Source of the DNA: Paragordius varius
Taxonomy: Eukaryota; Nematomorpha
Direction of reading: 5' to 3'
NCBI GenBank assembly: GCA_964247055.1
Contig: OZ176050.1
Span: 12,400,001 to 12,464,000 of the forward strand
Length of the DNA: 64,000 nucleotides
The position numbers and the translations under genes were made by a program. Position 1 is the first letter of the stretch. The number at the start of each line of letters is the position of its first letter. Below the pieces are notes generated by a model. That model was not told the DNA's origin, ran no database searches, and was given only the letters and a program-made list of their open reading frames with translations. Positions 37,860 to 51,356 of the stretch are shown one piece after another.

Positions 37860-40800
37860 TGCAATAAGATATTAACTGATTTACGAATTTTATTTAGATT
37901 CACGATTTTTATCAATTCCACCAAAATAATGATGATATATCTACATGGGATATAAAAAATGTAAATCTTAATATAAAACGTAAAGTTAAAAAAGGATTTT
38001 CGGATAACATCAAAAGAATTATTAGTGGCGGTCTGCAAGGCATGACAAAGATGTTGACTTCTATTGGTGACAAAACGCGATATCATTAGTTTTTTCCCCA
38101 TATCTGATTTTGTGATTTCCATTTATATATATAAAAATTATGATATAGGCAACATGGATATAAAAAAGTTTGATAAATCCAATGGAAAACAAAAAAAATA
38201 TTTTTTATACTGGAACAATACTAACTCATTCTATGTGGTTGATTGCAAAATGTGTAATATATAAAGTAAAGTGGTAGTATATATTGCGTGTTTTTAACTG
38301 TAGATTTTTCATGAATTATTATTACCACCGTAGTAGAGCACTTACAATTTTCTTTCTAATTTTATGTTAAAATATGGATTTTATACAGAAAAAATTATTA
38401 AAATAAAATAATCATTTTTTTCATTATAATATACATGAAAAGGTTTGTCCTTGTATTTATTAAAATGATAAATAAAAATTAAAACAATTAAAATAACTGA
38501 GCTACACTTAATAGGCTCTTTGAGAAGAAAAATCATGCAAATTATTTTTTTCTTAAAGTTATAGAGATTAATTAACCATTCTTTCTAACTGAGCCAAATA
38601 TCATATTTCACTTTATATATTTTCAGAAAAACGGTGTAAAATTTTTGAGTTTTAGATAAGTTTTAGTTAGCATTTATTAATTTTACAGCCTATTCTAGGT
38701 TCTCATGGTCGGCATTTAAAAAAATATTATTATTAATTATGGTAAAATATTGTTTCAAATTAATATTTATATCATTATTTATAATAATGCAATATTTTTA
38801 TAGTAGGGAATAAAATGTAGATATGAGTTCAATAAGGCAATTTTTTGGTTAATCTAACCAATTCAATAGATAAGAATTTTAGATAAGAAATTCTCTTATC
38901 ATATATTTTAACAGCAATAAACTGAAAGACAAAATGGAACTATATAATATATCAAAACAATTTGGATATATAAGGTTTATAAAAACGCGTTAGTAATTTA
39001 TTTAAAAAATTTTGATATATATAAATTATGTTAAAGTTCATTAACAAACAGTACAATATCCCTGATGTTAAAAAAATTTATTTAGAGGGTTTACCTTTCA
39101 AATTTTCATTTTTAATTTTTATACATAAGTAAAACGTCAAAACAATTTTATACGAGCATTTTTTAATTTTAAATAAATTTAGATATGTGGGCAAGTATGG
39201 GTTTTCTTTATTCACCAAATAAGAAACAGTCCTGCAAAAATTGTTTATAATATTTTTGGCCTTTTTAGGCGCAAGGCTTTATTAGTCTTAGAATATGTAC
39301 TTTTTTCCCTCTAAAACCGGAAAACATTAAAAAGCCATTAATCATATATGGACCAGGACCATTAAAATTTAGCATAAAAATGGGTTGAATTGTTACCATA
39401 AAAAACACACAGTTTTTGTACTTTTATTATTTGAACGTTGATGATGAATAAAATTCTGTTTGAATTTGCACACTCATATAGAATTTAATTTTAACCAATG
39501 TTATTTAACCAAAACGAGGATTATTGAATAAATAAGGTTTTTTCAGATAATTAACAATTAGGTAAATTATAAAACAATGGGTAAAAAATTATCAAAATTT
39601 TAACACTAAATATTAATATTTAAAAAATGCTTCTGACCCATACTAAAAAGATAATTTAATTTAATCAATTTAGTGTTTCGATTCAGTATCCCTTTTCTTC
39701 GTGCAGGTAAATATAATTTGAGATAGTTTAAACGCTATGTGATACGATTGTAGAATAATTATTGAAATATTAATATCATAAATAAATTGGTGAAAAATAT
39801 ATCTTTGTTTGAATCTTATTTTTAATTTACGTTTTCCTCATAGATTTTTGAATTAAACAATACTAATAGTGAGAACACATTGATTGATAATAATACATAT
39901 AGGACAATCAGTAATTAGAAAAAATATAAGTAATATATGTTTTTTCTGTTCTTGAAACGAAATTATAAACTTGGTAGTCTGTAAAACTTTTCTCTATCCA
40001 CGGATTATAAAATAATTAATAATCTTTAGCTTTTTGACAGTATAATCAAAAAATTTAAGGAAATTAGGTAGGCCAGTTATTTAAGGCGGTGGCGAATTAT
40101 GGTGTCAAAAAGATAAAAAATTAAGCTAAACAAAGAAAGAAAGTAGTAGGAAGTCAATCCATTCATTTTCATTATTTTACTTTCTTTTTCAAGTAAAAAT
40201 AAATAATGTCATTAAAATTTCGTTTTAAGTTGCTTGATTAAGCCTATTTAGTTTTTGAATCCGAATGGTAAAGCACAATAGAAATACGTTTTTTTTCATA
40301 CATTAAGCCTATTGTGTTCATACTGTGCATTAAAATTTATTCCGGTGTGCTTCTCTTAGAATAAAAAAAATTGACTGCATTAAGACGTGAATATTGTATA
40401 AGAAAAGTTAATTTAAACCTATTAATGTTTTGTATTAATAAAGATAATAACATATAAATAATATTAAGCTCCCTGCCTATTTCTGAAAGGTTCAACACCG
40501 ATAAAAAAGGTGCTTAGTCTCTCTTAATTAATTTTCCAGAAACCACATTTAACTTATGTTATTTATAAAGCAGCAGAACATATATGCCATTGACTTTTGC
40601 ATTTTGCAAAACATGTATAGAATTATATTTAGAAAAATTGAGAAAATAGATTTAAAAATAATTTTTATTAAAACTGTTTAATTGTTTAAAATCAAGATTT
40701 TTGACAAAAATAAAAGGAGATTTTGTATACCTTTAAAATATTAATAAAGCCAAATAATAAATTTTCATCTAAAAGTTATAATATCATATTTATATTACTT

Positions 40801-42734
40801 TAATTTCAGAATTAAAAATCAAGAATACCCAATAAATGCCCATTCAATCATTTGTTGTTAAATTTTTTTATAAGGCTGTGTGTTCATAAGAGGGGATTGA
40901 ATTTTAAAAACGTATTTTTTGGTTGAATTTATTATTGATATTTTTGTTTAGACTTACTTGTTAGGCTTATCTCATGGTCATATATATTAACAAAATAGAT
41001 ATAATATATTCTATGCAGGTATTATTATTTTATGGAATATATATTAGGAGTCAAAATCCCTCAGAAAATAATGATAAATTATTAGATAGATATAAAGCAA
41101 ATCTGTCTCTATTATTATATTAATAAAACTTATTTAATATATTGTCAAGTACCCTTATAACAGTGTTTAATTTATTATAATAATGCTAGAAACAAATTAA
41201 AATTAAATAGATCATTCAATATAATAGATTCACCGTTTAACCATAAAAACCATTAGAATTTATTTTAGCCCTAAGAGCGATATAAAAATTACGTATTTAC
41301 ATTTAAAAAATAAATTATAAATATAATAAATTATTTAAATATAATCGAAAATCTTTATATATATTTTTACATGTTCAATAAAACTTATTAGGAATTGGAA
41401 GTGGCATCGTTTTTGAAACCATCCCAATTTTTCAAGACTGTTTTCAAAATTAACTGTTTTTAAACCAGGATCGTGGTGTCAAAAAAATATTTTTTCAAAT
41501 TTTTATTATTTTATACAATTATTACCGTATTTATCCTTAAAATGTTTATATAATTCAAAAAAGCAACATAAAATGTAATTTTTTGGCTTACATGAGGCGG
41601 TTTTCGTAATTTTGTGGAATAAAAATCTTTGTAAATTTACGAAAAAGGCAAAATCCGATCATTTTACCAAAAGAAAACCGTAAACGCTTTTTATAAACAC
41701 GAAAATATCAGAGGCCCAAATTATTAATTAGAAACACTGGAAACAGTTCCGAATCAAATCCCAAATTAATAAATGTTCTCTTGCATAAAAACGCTCTTTA
41801 AATTTTTGAAACATTTAAAATTCATTCAAAGAGTCAAATGATTCTATAAAAACTTGACAACCTATTTTGTAAGACATATAAATACATTGTTATATTTTTT
41901 GGAGATGAAATTGAATTATTATATACATATATATATATATATATAACATAATTAATGCCGTAAAGTTACCCCAAAAGTAAGATTTACTTAAACATTCATT
42001 CTCTGAAGATAGTTCATCAAAAATATAGTCTAAACTAAGAAATCATTATTTAATATTAATTAGTTTTATAAAGTATCAGTGTAGTATCTCAAAATCTTGA
42101 GAAGAATGATTTATTACAATACAAAAGATAAGAATATTATTTTCCTTAAAAAAATTTTATTTAGGCCTAAAATATTATCGATAATATAATTGTCACATAG
42201 AGTGGAATAACGGAATGGCGACACATAATTTACCAATTTTTGTGCAATTTTAGGTTTTAAATAAAAATATATATTCTCAATGGCCATTAATTGCATTTTT
42301 TTTCGTGTACCTCTCTAATTGTTAAATACATAAAGTAGTAGCTAGCTATCCATCTAATGATTTATTGATTTTTAGACGTATGCCTAAATCATTATTATAA
42401 GGATTGTAGTGTAGTGTTATATAAATACTATATAATCTAAAATATTGTAAACATGATATTGTAAGTCCTTTTTGTGTGCATAATTATATTGTTTACAATA
42501 TTGAAATTATAAATGCATGAATTAATAATAGCTTTTAATTAAAAATGGTATGCAGAAAAAATGGAAATAGCCAAAAAACATCAAGGAAAATATCATAATT
42601 CGATAACGTATATTATAGATTTTGCAATTGACCAATATCACTTTAAAATATGGTATTAAAGTAAAAATCCACATTGTATTAATATGCGTAGGTGAAGAAA
42701 ATATTATAGTTTTTGTAATATTTCACTTAGTTAG
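37860..42734. other. Spacer upstream of the kekkon-like gene
   Basis: Should contain the missing 5' exon and promoter of the minus-strand kekkon-like gene. The stretch 37990-38122 is less AT-rich than its surroundings and open on the minus strand, which may mark 5' UTR or exon, but it does not encode a signal peptide. A (TA)n run lies at 41919-41945. Nothing else was recognised. Confidence 0.4.
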
Positions 42735-43160
42735 CTCCATACCATTTACATTTCAAAGTAAAACATTTCAAGTTAATTCTTAAGCATTTCACGCTGGTCC
42801 TTTAAAACTTCAAGTTGGTCCTGCATTTAAAGTTTCTCCTTTAACACAAGTAGGTCCATGTTGTGGTTTTTTAACACTTAAAGTTGCTTCCTTAAGCAGT
42901 CCTTTAACACTTCGAGTTTGAACATTTAAAGTTGTGCTTAAACATTTGTTAGTCATTGAGAATTTTAAGTTTGGGTATAACTATAATTTGCTGAAAGATT
43001 TATTATGTTTATTTTTATTGTAATATCTTTATATATTATATTTTTTACTAAATCACCAATTTTCATTCAAAAAATAATTTTTTGGTTTAAAATTTATTTT
43101 ATCCAACAGTATTTTTAACAAGGACCCACTTGAAAGCTAACATATTTGCAAAATATTTAC
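42735..43160. repeat. Inverted-repeat element with expanded tandem left end
   Basis: From 42735 to 42950 there is an irregular tandem array of a roughly 20-bp unit like CTTCAAGTTGGTCC / TTTAACACTTAAAGTT. Its inverse, AAGGACCCACTTGAAAGCTAA, lies at about 43120-43142. The sequence after the array, AATTTTAAGTTTGGGTATAA, matches AATTTTTAAGTTTGGATTTAA after the left arm at 20473. I infer the same family with a multiplied terminal unit. Confidence 0.55.
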
Positions 43161-44314
43161 TTTGAAACTTTCCTGAAAGCTTATGGAATATTTAAATTGA
43201 TTTATGCCAGGTCTTTCATTAGTATAGAAGCGTAGATTTAAGTAGAGCCATTTTTGAAATGATTCTTAGGTTATGCCTACTTAAAGGGCAAATGGGCAAA
43301 ACTGAATATGACGATGAAGTGAGGAAACATACGATAATTTTAGATTCAATCAAAATTTTTTAATTTTAACAAAACAGAAGTAAATTTCCCAAATTTAAGT
43401 TATTCAAATCATAAAATACAAAAAATATATATTAAAAGTAGCATCAGTTTGGGCTTTATAGTATTATTTATCCAAATACTCTTTACCGTTATTTCTCGGG
43501 AATATTATCTGATTTTAATTTCGTTATATAGAGAATATATATTTGAGACTTGTTTATAACTTAATTTATTATGAATTTCCTTACAGATTTAATTACAGCG
43601 AGGCGTGAAAGCTTACCTAATAATTTAATATTAAAATTTTATGACTTGAACAGTAAAATAATCATATATATTCACCATAAGTAAAAAATTAATAATTCAA
43701 TTCTATATATATAGAAAAACAAAAAAATTTTTGGATTTATAATTTATAATAAATTGTCATTTGTCAAACTAAAATTAACGATTTTTTCCAGTGACCTTAA
43801 AATTTACTTACTGAAAAGTTTTGTAAAAAATGCAGCTATAAGTTAACCAAATTTTTTTATAACATGCAATCTTTAACCTACACATAATTTGTTATACATT
43901 TATGAGTGGAAGAACAAGATAATATTCCCAACATTTTAATATTTTTATTATTCAAATTCTCACGATTTGCATAAATTAGCATATGTAAGAGATATGATGA
44001 TTTATAAAACAAATAGTCATCTCATACATGATGAATTTTATCAGTAATTTATGTATAAACAAAAGTAATGATCTCAACGATGTAATATACAATTACACGG
44101 GGTTATGGATGAATTGTCCTATTAAAACATTCATTATGGTCTGTAACCTTTAAAAGTTAATAGTATAAATAAAATTTATTAGTTTAAAAGAACAGTTCCA
44201 GCTTAAAAGGTAAAAAAAATGTTTGGCGTCGTAGAAAATGTATATTTGTTTCCTAAAAACTATGGGTTAAATCAGTGATGCTGACCAAAAAAATTTGAAA
44301 GACAGCAAAAAAAT

Positions 44315-44370
44315 TACAGTAAAAATTGAAATTATACGGACAAAAGGTAAAAATATAAAGACAAATATTA
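44315..44370. repeat. Tc1/mariner-like MITE, solo left end (copy 6)
   Basis: TACAGTAAAAATTGAAATTA, then TACGGACAAAAGGTAAAAAT and AAAGACAAATATT, a near-perfect left end of the family at 3159-3438. The homology then stops and no right end follows, so it is a truncated copy. Confidence 0.82.
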
Positions 44371-44488
44371 TAAATATATAATTCAAAGATGTACGAATCA
44401 TAATGTTTTCTTCATTTTGTAGGTTTTGGGTGATTAAATTTTTTGGATATACAAATGGACGTTTAGATTTCCAAATTTGGGTTTAAAC

Positions 44489-44758
44489 CAGGAGTGTTCA
44501 ACAGGTGACCCTTAAAATTATTTTTGCGGCCCACGAAAATTTTTAAACACAAAATTTTACGAATTCTATGCAACATTGATTTTGTTAAACAAACTTTCTA
44601 AATTAAGCTTTCCAAATTCTGGCAATGAAAACTAGGGGAAAGTTAAAATATATAATAGATTTTACAGTCTTATATTTAAAATCTGATCAAAAATCTGTTA
44701 ATGCCGCCCATATATTTTGCGAATGCGGCCCGGAAGCCAATTGTGTTGGATACCCTTG
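44489..44758. repeat. Short hAT-type MITE, copy 2
   Basis: Left end CAGGAGTGTTCAACAGGTG, right end TGTGTTGGATACCCTTG, about 270 bp. The flanking 8-mers GTTTAAAC and ATTTGAAC agree at six of eight positions, fitting an aged target duplication. It shares TTTACAGTCTTA, TTTAAAATCTGAT and CGAATGCGGCC with the copy at 7268-7487 (there CGAATGCGACC). Confidence 0.82.
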
Positions 44759-46900
44759 ATTTGAACGCTATAAAAGCGAAAATGAATGCAACGAAAATGC
44801 GCCAAACTCATTTTCGGTATTTGGTTAAAATAACTTAATAATTTTAATATATCATATTAATTTTACATATAAAAACACATACCATAGGTCGAAATTTTCA
44901 TTAATTTGCCTAGGGGGTTGCTTAAATTTAACGTTTTAAAATGAACAGCTTCGGATAATGAAATTAAATTAATTTTTAAATGATGCCAAAACTCGTCCAA
45001 GATCCTTGCATGCTCTAAATATTCTAATTTACTGAATTTTTATAATTTATTATCTAACTAAAATTGCCAAAAAAAATTATATTTATATTTAAATTAAATT
45101 TCTCTACCTTACGTTCTCCCCTTAAAACATTTATGGGATGTGTGCCTAACATTCTCTTTAAAGATAGGTAATTATTATATATTAAAATTATACATATCAT
45201 TTTTTAAATTATCTTTTAAAATGGTCATCCACGCTCTAATACTCATTAGAATTCTTTAAACAACTGTCACCACAAAGCAGATGCTATTTTTTTTACCTAT
45301 GATTTTTTTCTCTCCAGGGAGTTAAGCTTATATTATTTACATATTTAAGAATAATGCAATGCTTTTTTATATACGTTAATGATGTGGACATTTATTATAC
45401 TAATTAGCATGCAAAAGAGATTTTAGCGGTAAAAATTGCAAATTATAAAATGATGGTAATGGTGTGCGCGACGCGGGAGTTTTGGATTTTATATATATTA
45501 TAAATTATTTATTATATGGGGACATCTTAAAATATAAATAATTTATCATACCAAAATTAAAATAATATAATTATGTTAATAAGATGATGAGGAATAAAAA
45601 AGATTATAATTTTCATTTAATTATATTAGCATATTTTTTTTATCTTAATTGAGCTAACACAGTGGGAACCAAATTTAAGAGATGGCGCTTGTTGTTTTAA
45701 TCATAGAAATCGGCTATGTAATTTCGAAAATATCTATTTTAATGCCGCTTTAAAACTAGAAACTTTAAAATTATAAGAAACAAAAGCCAAAATTATACCG
45801 TTTGACTGAAAAATGGCCTACAAAAAATAGTTCAAAAAATAAGGTTTTAAACAATTAACGCAACTAAGTGATTCGTTGATTTATATTAATTAATTGTGGG
45901 CTATTTCTCTTTTTTTGTATCCGAAAGTATTAATATTCATTAAGAGACATAAATAAAGTATTATTTTTCGGTCTGAATCTAGAACATAAAAAATGATTTT
46001 GTCGACAAATGAATCCTTAAAGTTAAATATAAACGTATAATTTATTGAACAGGTTACCAGATTTATAAACTCCGCATAAACTATCGATAAAAATCAAAAA
46101 ATAATGATTTTTAGGCAACTAAACAGCCGTTTCATGGTTTAGGCTAAAATTTCAACAACATTTATTTTTTTATACATATATTTATGCACGTTTCTACTAA
46201 TGATATTAAGTAACTCTCTCTCACTCTCTCTCTTCTTTTTTTATAAATGCTTTTGGATCGGTCGGCAATTATTAAAGGTAACAATATAATTATTTTTTAT
46301 AAATTAGAATCATATATTTATTTACATATCATACAATAAATACATTATATATATAGGAAACTAAATTGAAATATCAATTCATTCCATTTAAATAATTTTC
46401 ATTAAATCTAAAACAATTCTCACTTTATGTAAAACCCCACTATGCTACCTGATGTTAGCGTTTTGATTAATCAATTGATAAGCACATATATTTTTCTTCT
46501 CCAATTTAAAATATTTGGGATTCAAAATTTTGTGAATCCTTCATTGTGTTGTTAACATCAAGAATTCATCATAACATATACTTGACCGATATTATCGTAA
46601 TCATATGTTCGGTTTAAAAATGTATCTATTAACCGGATTCCAGATATTGACTAAAAGAAAATACTTTAATTATCAAAACCGATTTTGTAGATAAACATAG
46701 AAATTAAGAAGTAAAAATTACGCAACTTAAAAATCTAATACAATATTCAAACTTAAAAAATAAGTTTTATAAATAAATGTAATGCAAATAAATATAAATG
46801 CCGCCATATTCTATAATTAATTCTTTGAATGTTAACATAATCCGTATTTTAAACATGATTAAAAAGTTTGACAGATCAATATAAAAAAGTGTAATATGCA

Positions 46901-47837
46901 TCAAAAATAAATGGATTTAACTTTAAATCCAGGTCGTGTGGCATAAAGAGTAAAGTTTAAAACATTAAAGCAATTAGGTTCAAGTTTTCCCACATGTTTC
47001 CTCAGAATTCCGATCCAATACATATTTTGCGGTTCGTTAAAATCATCAATCAATTCCAAATCTAAGTCCATACTTCGTTCACTAAAAAAAAGATAAGTAG
47101 TAAAAGAAATATATTTTTAAATAGCCTATTTTACATTATGTAAGTCAAAAAATCATAATTTAGGATTTTTTGGATATTCAAAAACAGAAATTTTCAAAAA
47201 ACTGTTAATGCACCATAATTTAGTGAACAATAGTACCAATGACCCAGGATGCGTATTAAAATATTATAAAAACTATTATATGTGGCGTTTTGTGTTCCAA
47301 TAATTTTGTAGGCTTAAAAGTTTTTCAAAAAATTAAGATTATCAACATAGCTATAAAAGCGTATTAAATGCGCCGAAATAGTCAAGTCACTTTTTAATAA
47401 TGGTTAAGAAAATTTCGTTTTTATAACTATTGTATAAGTCCAAAATCGTGCCTTGAAGCAATTTTTTGTAAAAGGGGTAGTAAAACCTATTTAAATATAA
47501 TGGCATATACATATAATTTTTATATGCGTTAAATATAGTCACACCTTGAACTAGCGCCTCGAATTGGGTCTACTCCGTGTTTAATTGATTATTGCAAAAA
47601 ATAAAGTCTTCAAAAATATGTTTGAAAGCGATTTCTCTGAAAAACTTATAGGGCCATATAAAATATATGATTTTAGTTTTTCTTTTATATAAGTAAAGAT
47701 TATGGTTAAATGCGTTTTTTTAAGGTGCATTTGGTAAAGACCTTCGCCCTATATAAAATACGCTTTTACATAACGTGACTTTGAAACAATAATGGAAAAA
47801 ACATGGCGCCTAATTTTCATTCGGCCATTTACATTTT

Positions 47838-47878
<41 letters not shown>

Positions 47879-50800
47879 TTTTAAAACGTCGCTTTGATTA
47901 GGAATTTATATTTAACGGCAATTTTATTTTTTTGATGCAGACTTTTGAGAAGAATTAAAAAAATAAAATTATATAATTTACTCACGTGAAATTGGTAAAA
48001 CGGCAAATAACTTCAAACGTTTCTTCAACGCCAGCTTGATCGGGTATCTGTTCGATTTGGCAAAATATATCGGGTACCACTGTAGGCTAAAAATTTATAA
48101 GTACCTATTATAGGCGCTTTTATTGTGATTAAAATTAATTGTATGTAAGCATTGTTAATCATTAATGAAAAAATCGTGATTCTGAATAAATCTGTGTCAG
48201 GAAAAATTATTATAATGTATATTTGTTTTATGAAATTTATTTAGCCCTTTTTGTTTAGTTCAGGGGTCAAAAGTTAATGAAATGAATATCAATCTATTTA
48301 AATCCATATTTGTTCAAAAATTCAATTGATTCACAATCAGCCTGTAAAAAACAGTTAATCAGTTTCATTATCAATTTAAAATCTTTGATAGGATATCTCA
48401 TGAGTCACCTTGATTAAGTAAAATTATTTTCACTTTTTTAAAAAAAATCAATATTTTTATAAAAAAAGTAAATCTAATAAAATTAATCAAAAACTGCTTT
48501 TATAAAAAAAGTAAACAAATTCAAATCAGAAACTGCTTTTATAGGCTAAAATGAATACGATGCGCATAGTTTTATTTCAATTTAAAAATTAATTTTAAAA
48601 TACCAGTCTATGTAAAGGGCTAGTTTGTAAGGCACCCTTTTCACCATATGGGCCACGCCATCCTATCTGGAGCTTTCCAACTTCTGTAACTAATTTGTGT
48701 TTCGATAAGGAAAATATAATAAACTGAAATTTAAATAAAAATACTTTTAAGGATAATTGAAAATTAATAATGTACAAATCATCATAGAACTAGCTTTTGC
48801 CATTTAAATCGCTTAATTATATCATAGAATAATAAAGAGAGAAATACTCAGGGGTAAAATATTCTAAAATCATGGTAGATAACAGTTGGGCCATATATAT
48901 AATAGCAGGGGTAGAAATGTAAAAAAATTACTTTTAAAATCAATTTCAAAAACTCAAAAAGATTTAATGATTATAAATTTGTCCTGCACATAGCAAACAG
49001 TAAAACAAAGGTAGTTTTTAGTGGCGGAAAGAGATAGACATACATTACTACAACATAATTCGACATAGAAAACAAACATGTTCACTTGAATATAATTTTT
49101 AGATTTCCTTTAAATGGTTCTTTCCTGCTCAACAAGAAATAATATTAGTATCAGAATTTTGTCCATGCGATATAATATATTTGTAATATGTTTGAAGAAT
49201 ATGAAAATAATACGCACAAGGGCTACTTTGTACCCATAAATTATGCCGACCCTTCTTAAAATACAAAAAACATATTCCGCAACAGAAGAAAGAGATATGA
49301 TTTTGTGATTAATTTGGACAAATGTGGATTAAACCTTTATACCATGAGTGGCTCTAGAAAGAAGCTATCCGGAAAATGTGTAATTATTAAACACACCCCC
49401 AAACACACTTAAACGCTATATAAAGAATGATCGGTTTTTATTAAAATTAACGGTTATTAAATATGAAATTAAACTGGAAATTATATGATGCCGAATTTTA
49501 AAATTCTAGGGGATGGTATATATGATAATTTCAAGCCCATATTTTATAGGATTATTCAATCGGCAAAATATAAACATTCCATTTTCATCCCTCTATAAAG
49601 GATAACTTTTTTTATATTAGTAATTGAATTTAAACGAAAACAAACCCAATGGAAAACATTTTTGCCAACATTATATATTGATGACATGATATTTATTTAA
49701 TACCTTACACTAACGAAAATTGTATAATAAATAGATGATATAAAAGATAAAACATATAACTTACTTAATAATGCCTCTTTACTTAGGATTGGTTTTTGTC
49801 TAATGTAAAGTCCAAACAAATATTGACGCACATCATTGGGCATAAGGCAATTGATATCGTTGAAGATTAACCTGGAGAAAAAACAAAAATTCTTTATAGT
49901 TTAAAATAATTTTATCAAATTTCATAATTAAATAAATTTCTACTGAGTTTCATCTTTGGAATGATAATTAAAATCTTTAACGATATAGTTGGGATGTGGT
50001 AACAAACTCATTTGTTCCAAAACCATAGGATTCGATGTTAAATTTTGGACTTGCGTTTCCAAGTAAACTTGTCCATTCTGCGTAAAAGAGAAATAGGAGT
50101 TTATAAGGTTTCGTCATAAAGCGTAAATGACATTAAATATTTAGCAATATAATAAAGATGCTAAATAAAACTTATGAATTCCTCTAAATTTTATACAATT
50201 TTTCTAACATACATACAGAGCCGCATAAAAACTATTTAAAAAGCGCCTAAAATCCAATTGGTAAGTGCTAACAATTTTCCATTTGTAAAATAAGGCTCCA
50301 ATATTAAATATTCGAATTATACTTTTCGATAATTGATTATATTATATAAATGAAAATTACCTCTAAAAAAATTTTATGTTTATAAAGAGTCATGATTCAA
50401 AAAATCCATTATTTTTTTATAGTATTCATTAGATGGGTAGTTGACAGCTTTAATATTAATAATCTTTAGTGAACACATTTTTTTTCTTCCCCTCTATTCG
50501 TCTGTTGGGCTTTTTATCATAGCTACTTTTATTGAGATATAAATACATGAATAAAATATTGTTTATTAACATACATCAGAATTGTAAAATTTCGTTTTGA
50601 CATCCAGTGGTTTGTTGACTTGAAACTTAAAAAACTTTTTGAGTTGTAAAACATTACTGTCATCTTTTCCCGCGTTGGATGACACTACATCAGGCTTAAG
50701 GGTGTATTGAACTTCGCATATTAACCTGAAAAATATATAATTCAATTTAGTTTTTAAATCAAAAAAAATATTTTATTTAAAATTAAATTTGATTGCACAA

Positions 50801-51356
50801 AAATGCCTACACATGAGGGCCCAGTTCCTTAACTTCGTGAGATACAATGCTGTCAAAATTTGTTTTAGCACCAATCTCATTGGGTGTGCTAGAATTATTT
50901 TCGGTGGCAAAAATGCATAGTTTTTGAGTTGTGGTTTGGACATATATCTGTTGTAAAACAATTATGAAGTCAAGTAATTATTTTATAATATTTTTAAAAA
51001 TTACCATTAATGATACATTGTAAACACTTTGATCGGACATGGGATTGTGTATAGTGACGTAAGCTTTGAATGTTTCGCCTAAATAAATGGTCCTATTATA
51101 TTTAGACATAAAAATACCCAAATGTTTGAGGCAATTTCATACGTAAACCAAGTGATGAGGGATATTCCAAGTCAGAATTCGTATTACAATTGGCTTCTAA
51201 ATCGTATTTCATTTGATCGTAACAATAATCTTGCTGCTCCCCGATGGCATAAAGATTTGAATTAAAATGTGGAACTGATAATCTCATAACTACATAATTA
51301 AAGTAATATATAACACCTTTTAATTCTATGTACTGTTTATCGGCTATTATACTCAT
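46901..51356 (-). CDS. TRAPPC13: TRAPPC13, trafficking protein particle complex subunit 13
   Basis: Ten exons: 51356-51317, 51289-51118, 51092-51005, 50947-50811, 50725-50575, 50077-49944, 49871-49765, 48683-48604, 48086-47986 and 47081-46901. They sum to 1,191 nt, 396 residues plus stop, close to the 417 of human TRAPPC13. Family blocks are read in order: LKVMRLSVP, LPQTFGTIYLGETF, SHEVKELGPHVLICEVQYTL, KKFFKFQVNKPLDVKTKFYN, VYLETQVQNLTSNPM, MPNDVRQYLFGL, GKLQIGWRGPYGEKGALQTS and TERSMDLDLELID. The protein is a subunit of the metazoan TRAPPIII tethering complex (Rab1 exchange, ER-Golgi/autophagy traffic). Two introns are only 27 and 25 nt. Exon 8 has two usable acceptors (48683 or 48689) differing by two codons. 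The C-terminus ends KVKSIYF, a little short of the vertebrate form. It is head to head with numb. Confidence 0.93.
47840..47874. repeat. (TA)n microsatellite
   Basis: About 17 TA units in TRAPPC13 intron 9 (47082-47985). Confidence 0.9.
51093..51117 (-). other. TRAPPC13: 25-nt intron in TRAPPC13
   Basis: Begins GTATTTTTAT and ends ATATAATAG on the minus strand, with a CTAAAT branch-like string inside. It is not a multiple of three and has a stop in the incoming frame, so it must be removed. Only this donor/acceptor pair brings LPQTFG into frame with TIYLGETF, matching the family's LPQNFGNIFLGETF. Confidence 0.85.
51290..51316 (-). other. TRAPPC13: 27-nt candidate intron in TRAPPC13
   Basis: Begins GTGTTATATA and ends TTATGTAG on the minus strand. 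Removing it joins AAA-G to TT-ATG and restores the family string LKVMRL. Left in, it would add nine residues (VIYYFNYVV type) between LK and MRL without a stop, so retention cannot be excluded from sequence alone. Confidence 0.65.

Noticed and set aside
37847-38122. 91-codon minus-strand frame as the kekkon signal-peptide exon
   Set aside because: Its N-terminus is polar, not a signal peptide, and I found no donor that joins it in frame to the LRRNT exon.
46213-46233. CT-rich tract as a promoter element
   Set aside because: Isolated CTCTCTC run of about 20 bp with no gene start nearby; simple repeat.
51102-51117. Extension of TRAPPC13 exon 2 to the stop after FGYFYV
   Set aside because: Those residues lie in the 25-nt intron; the family sequence continues only after splicing.
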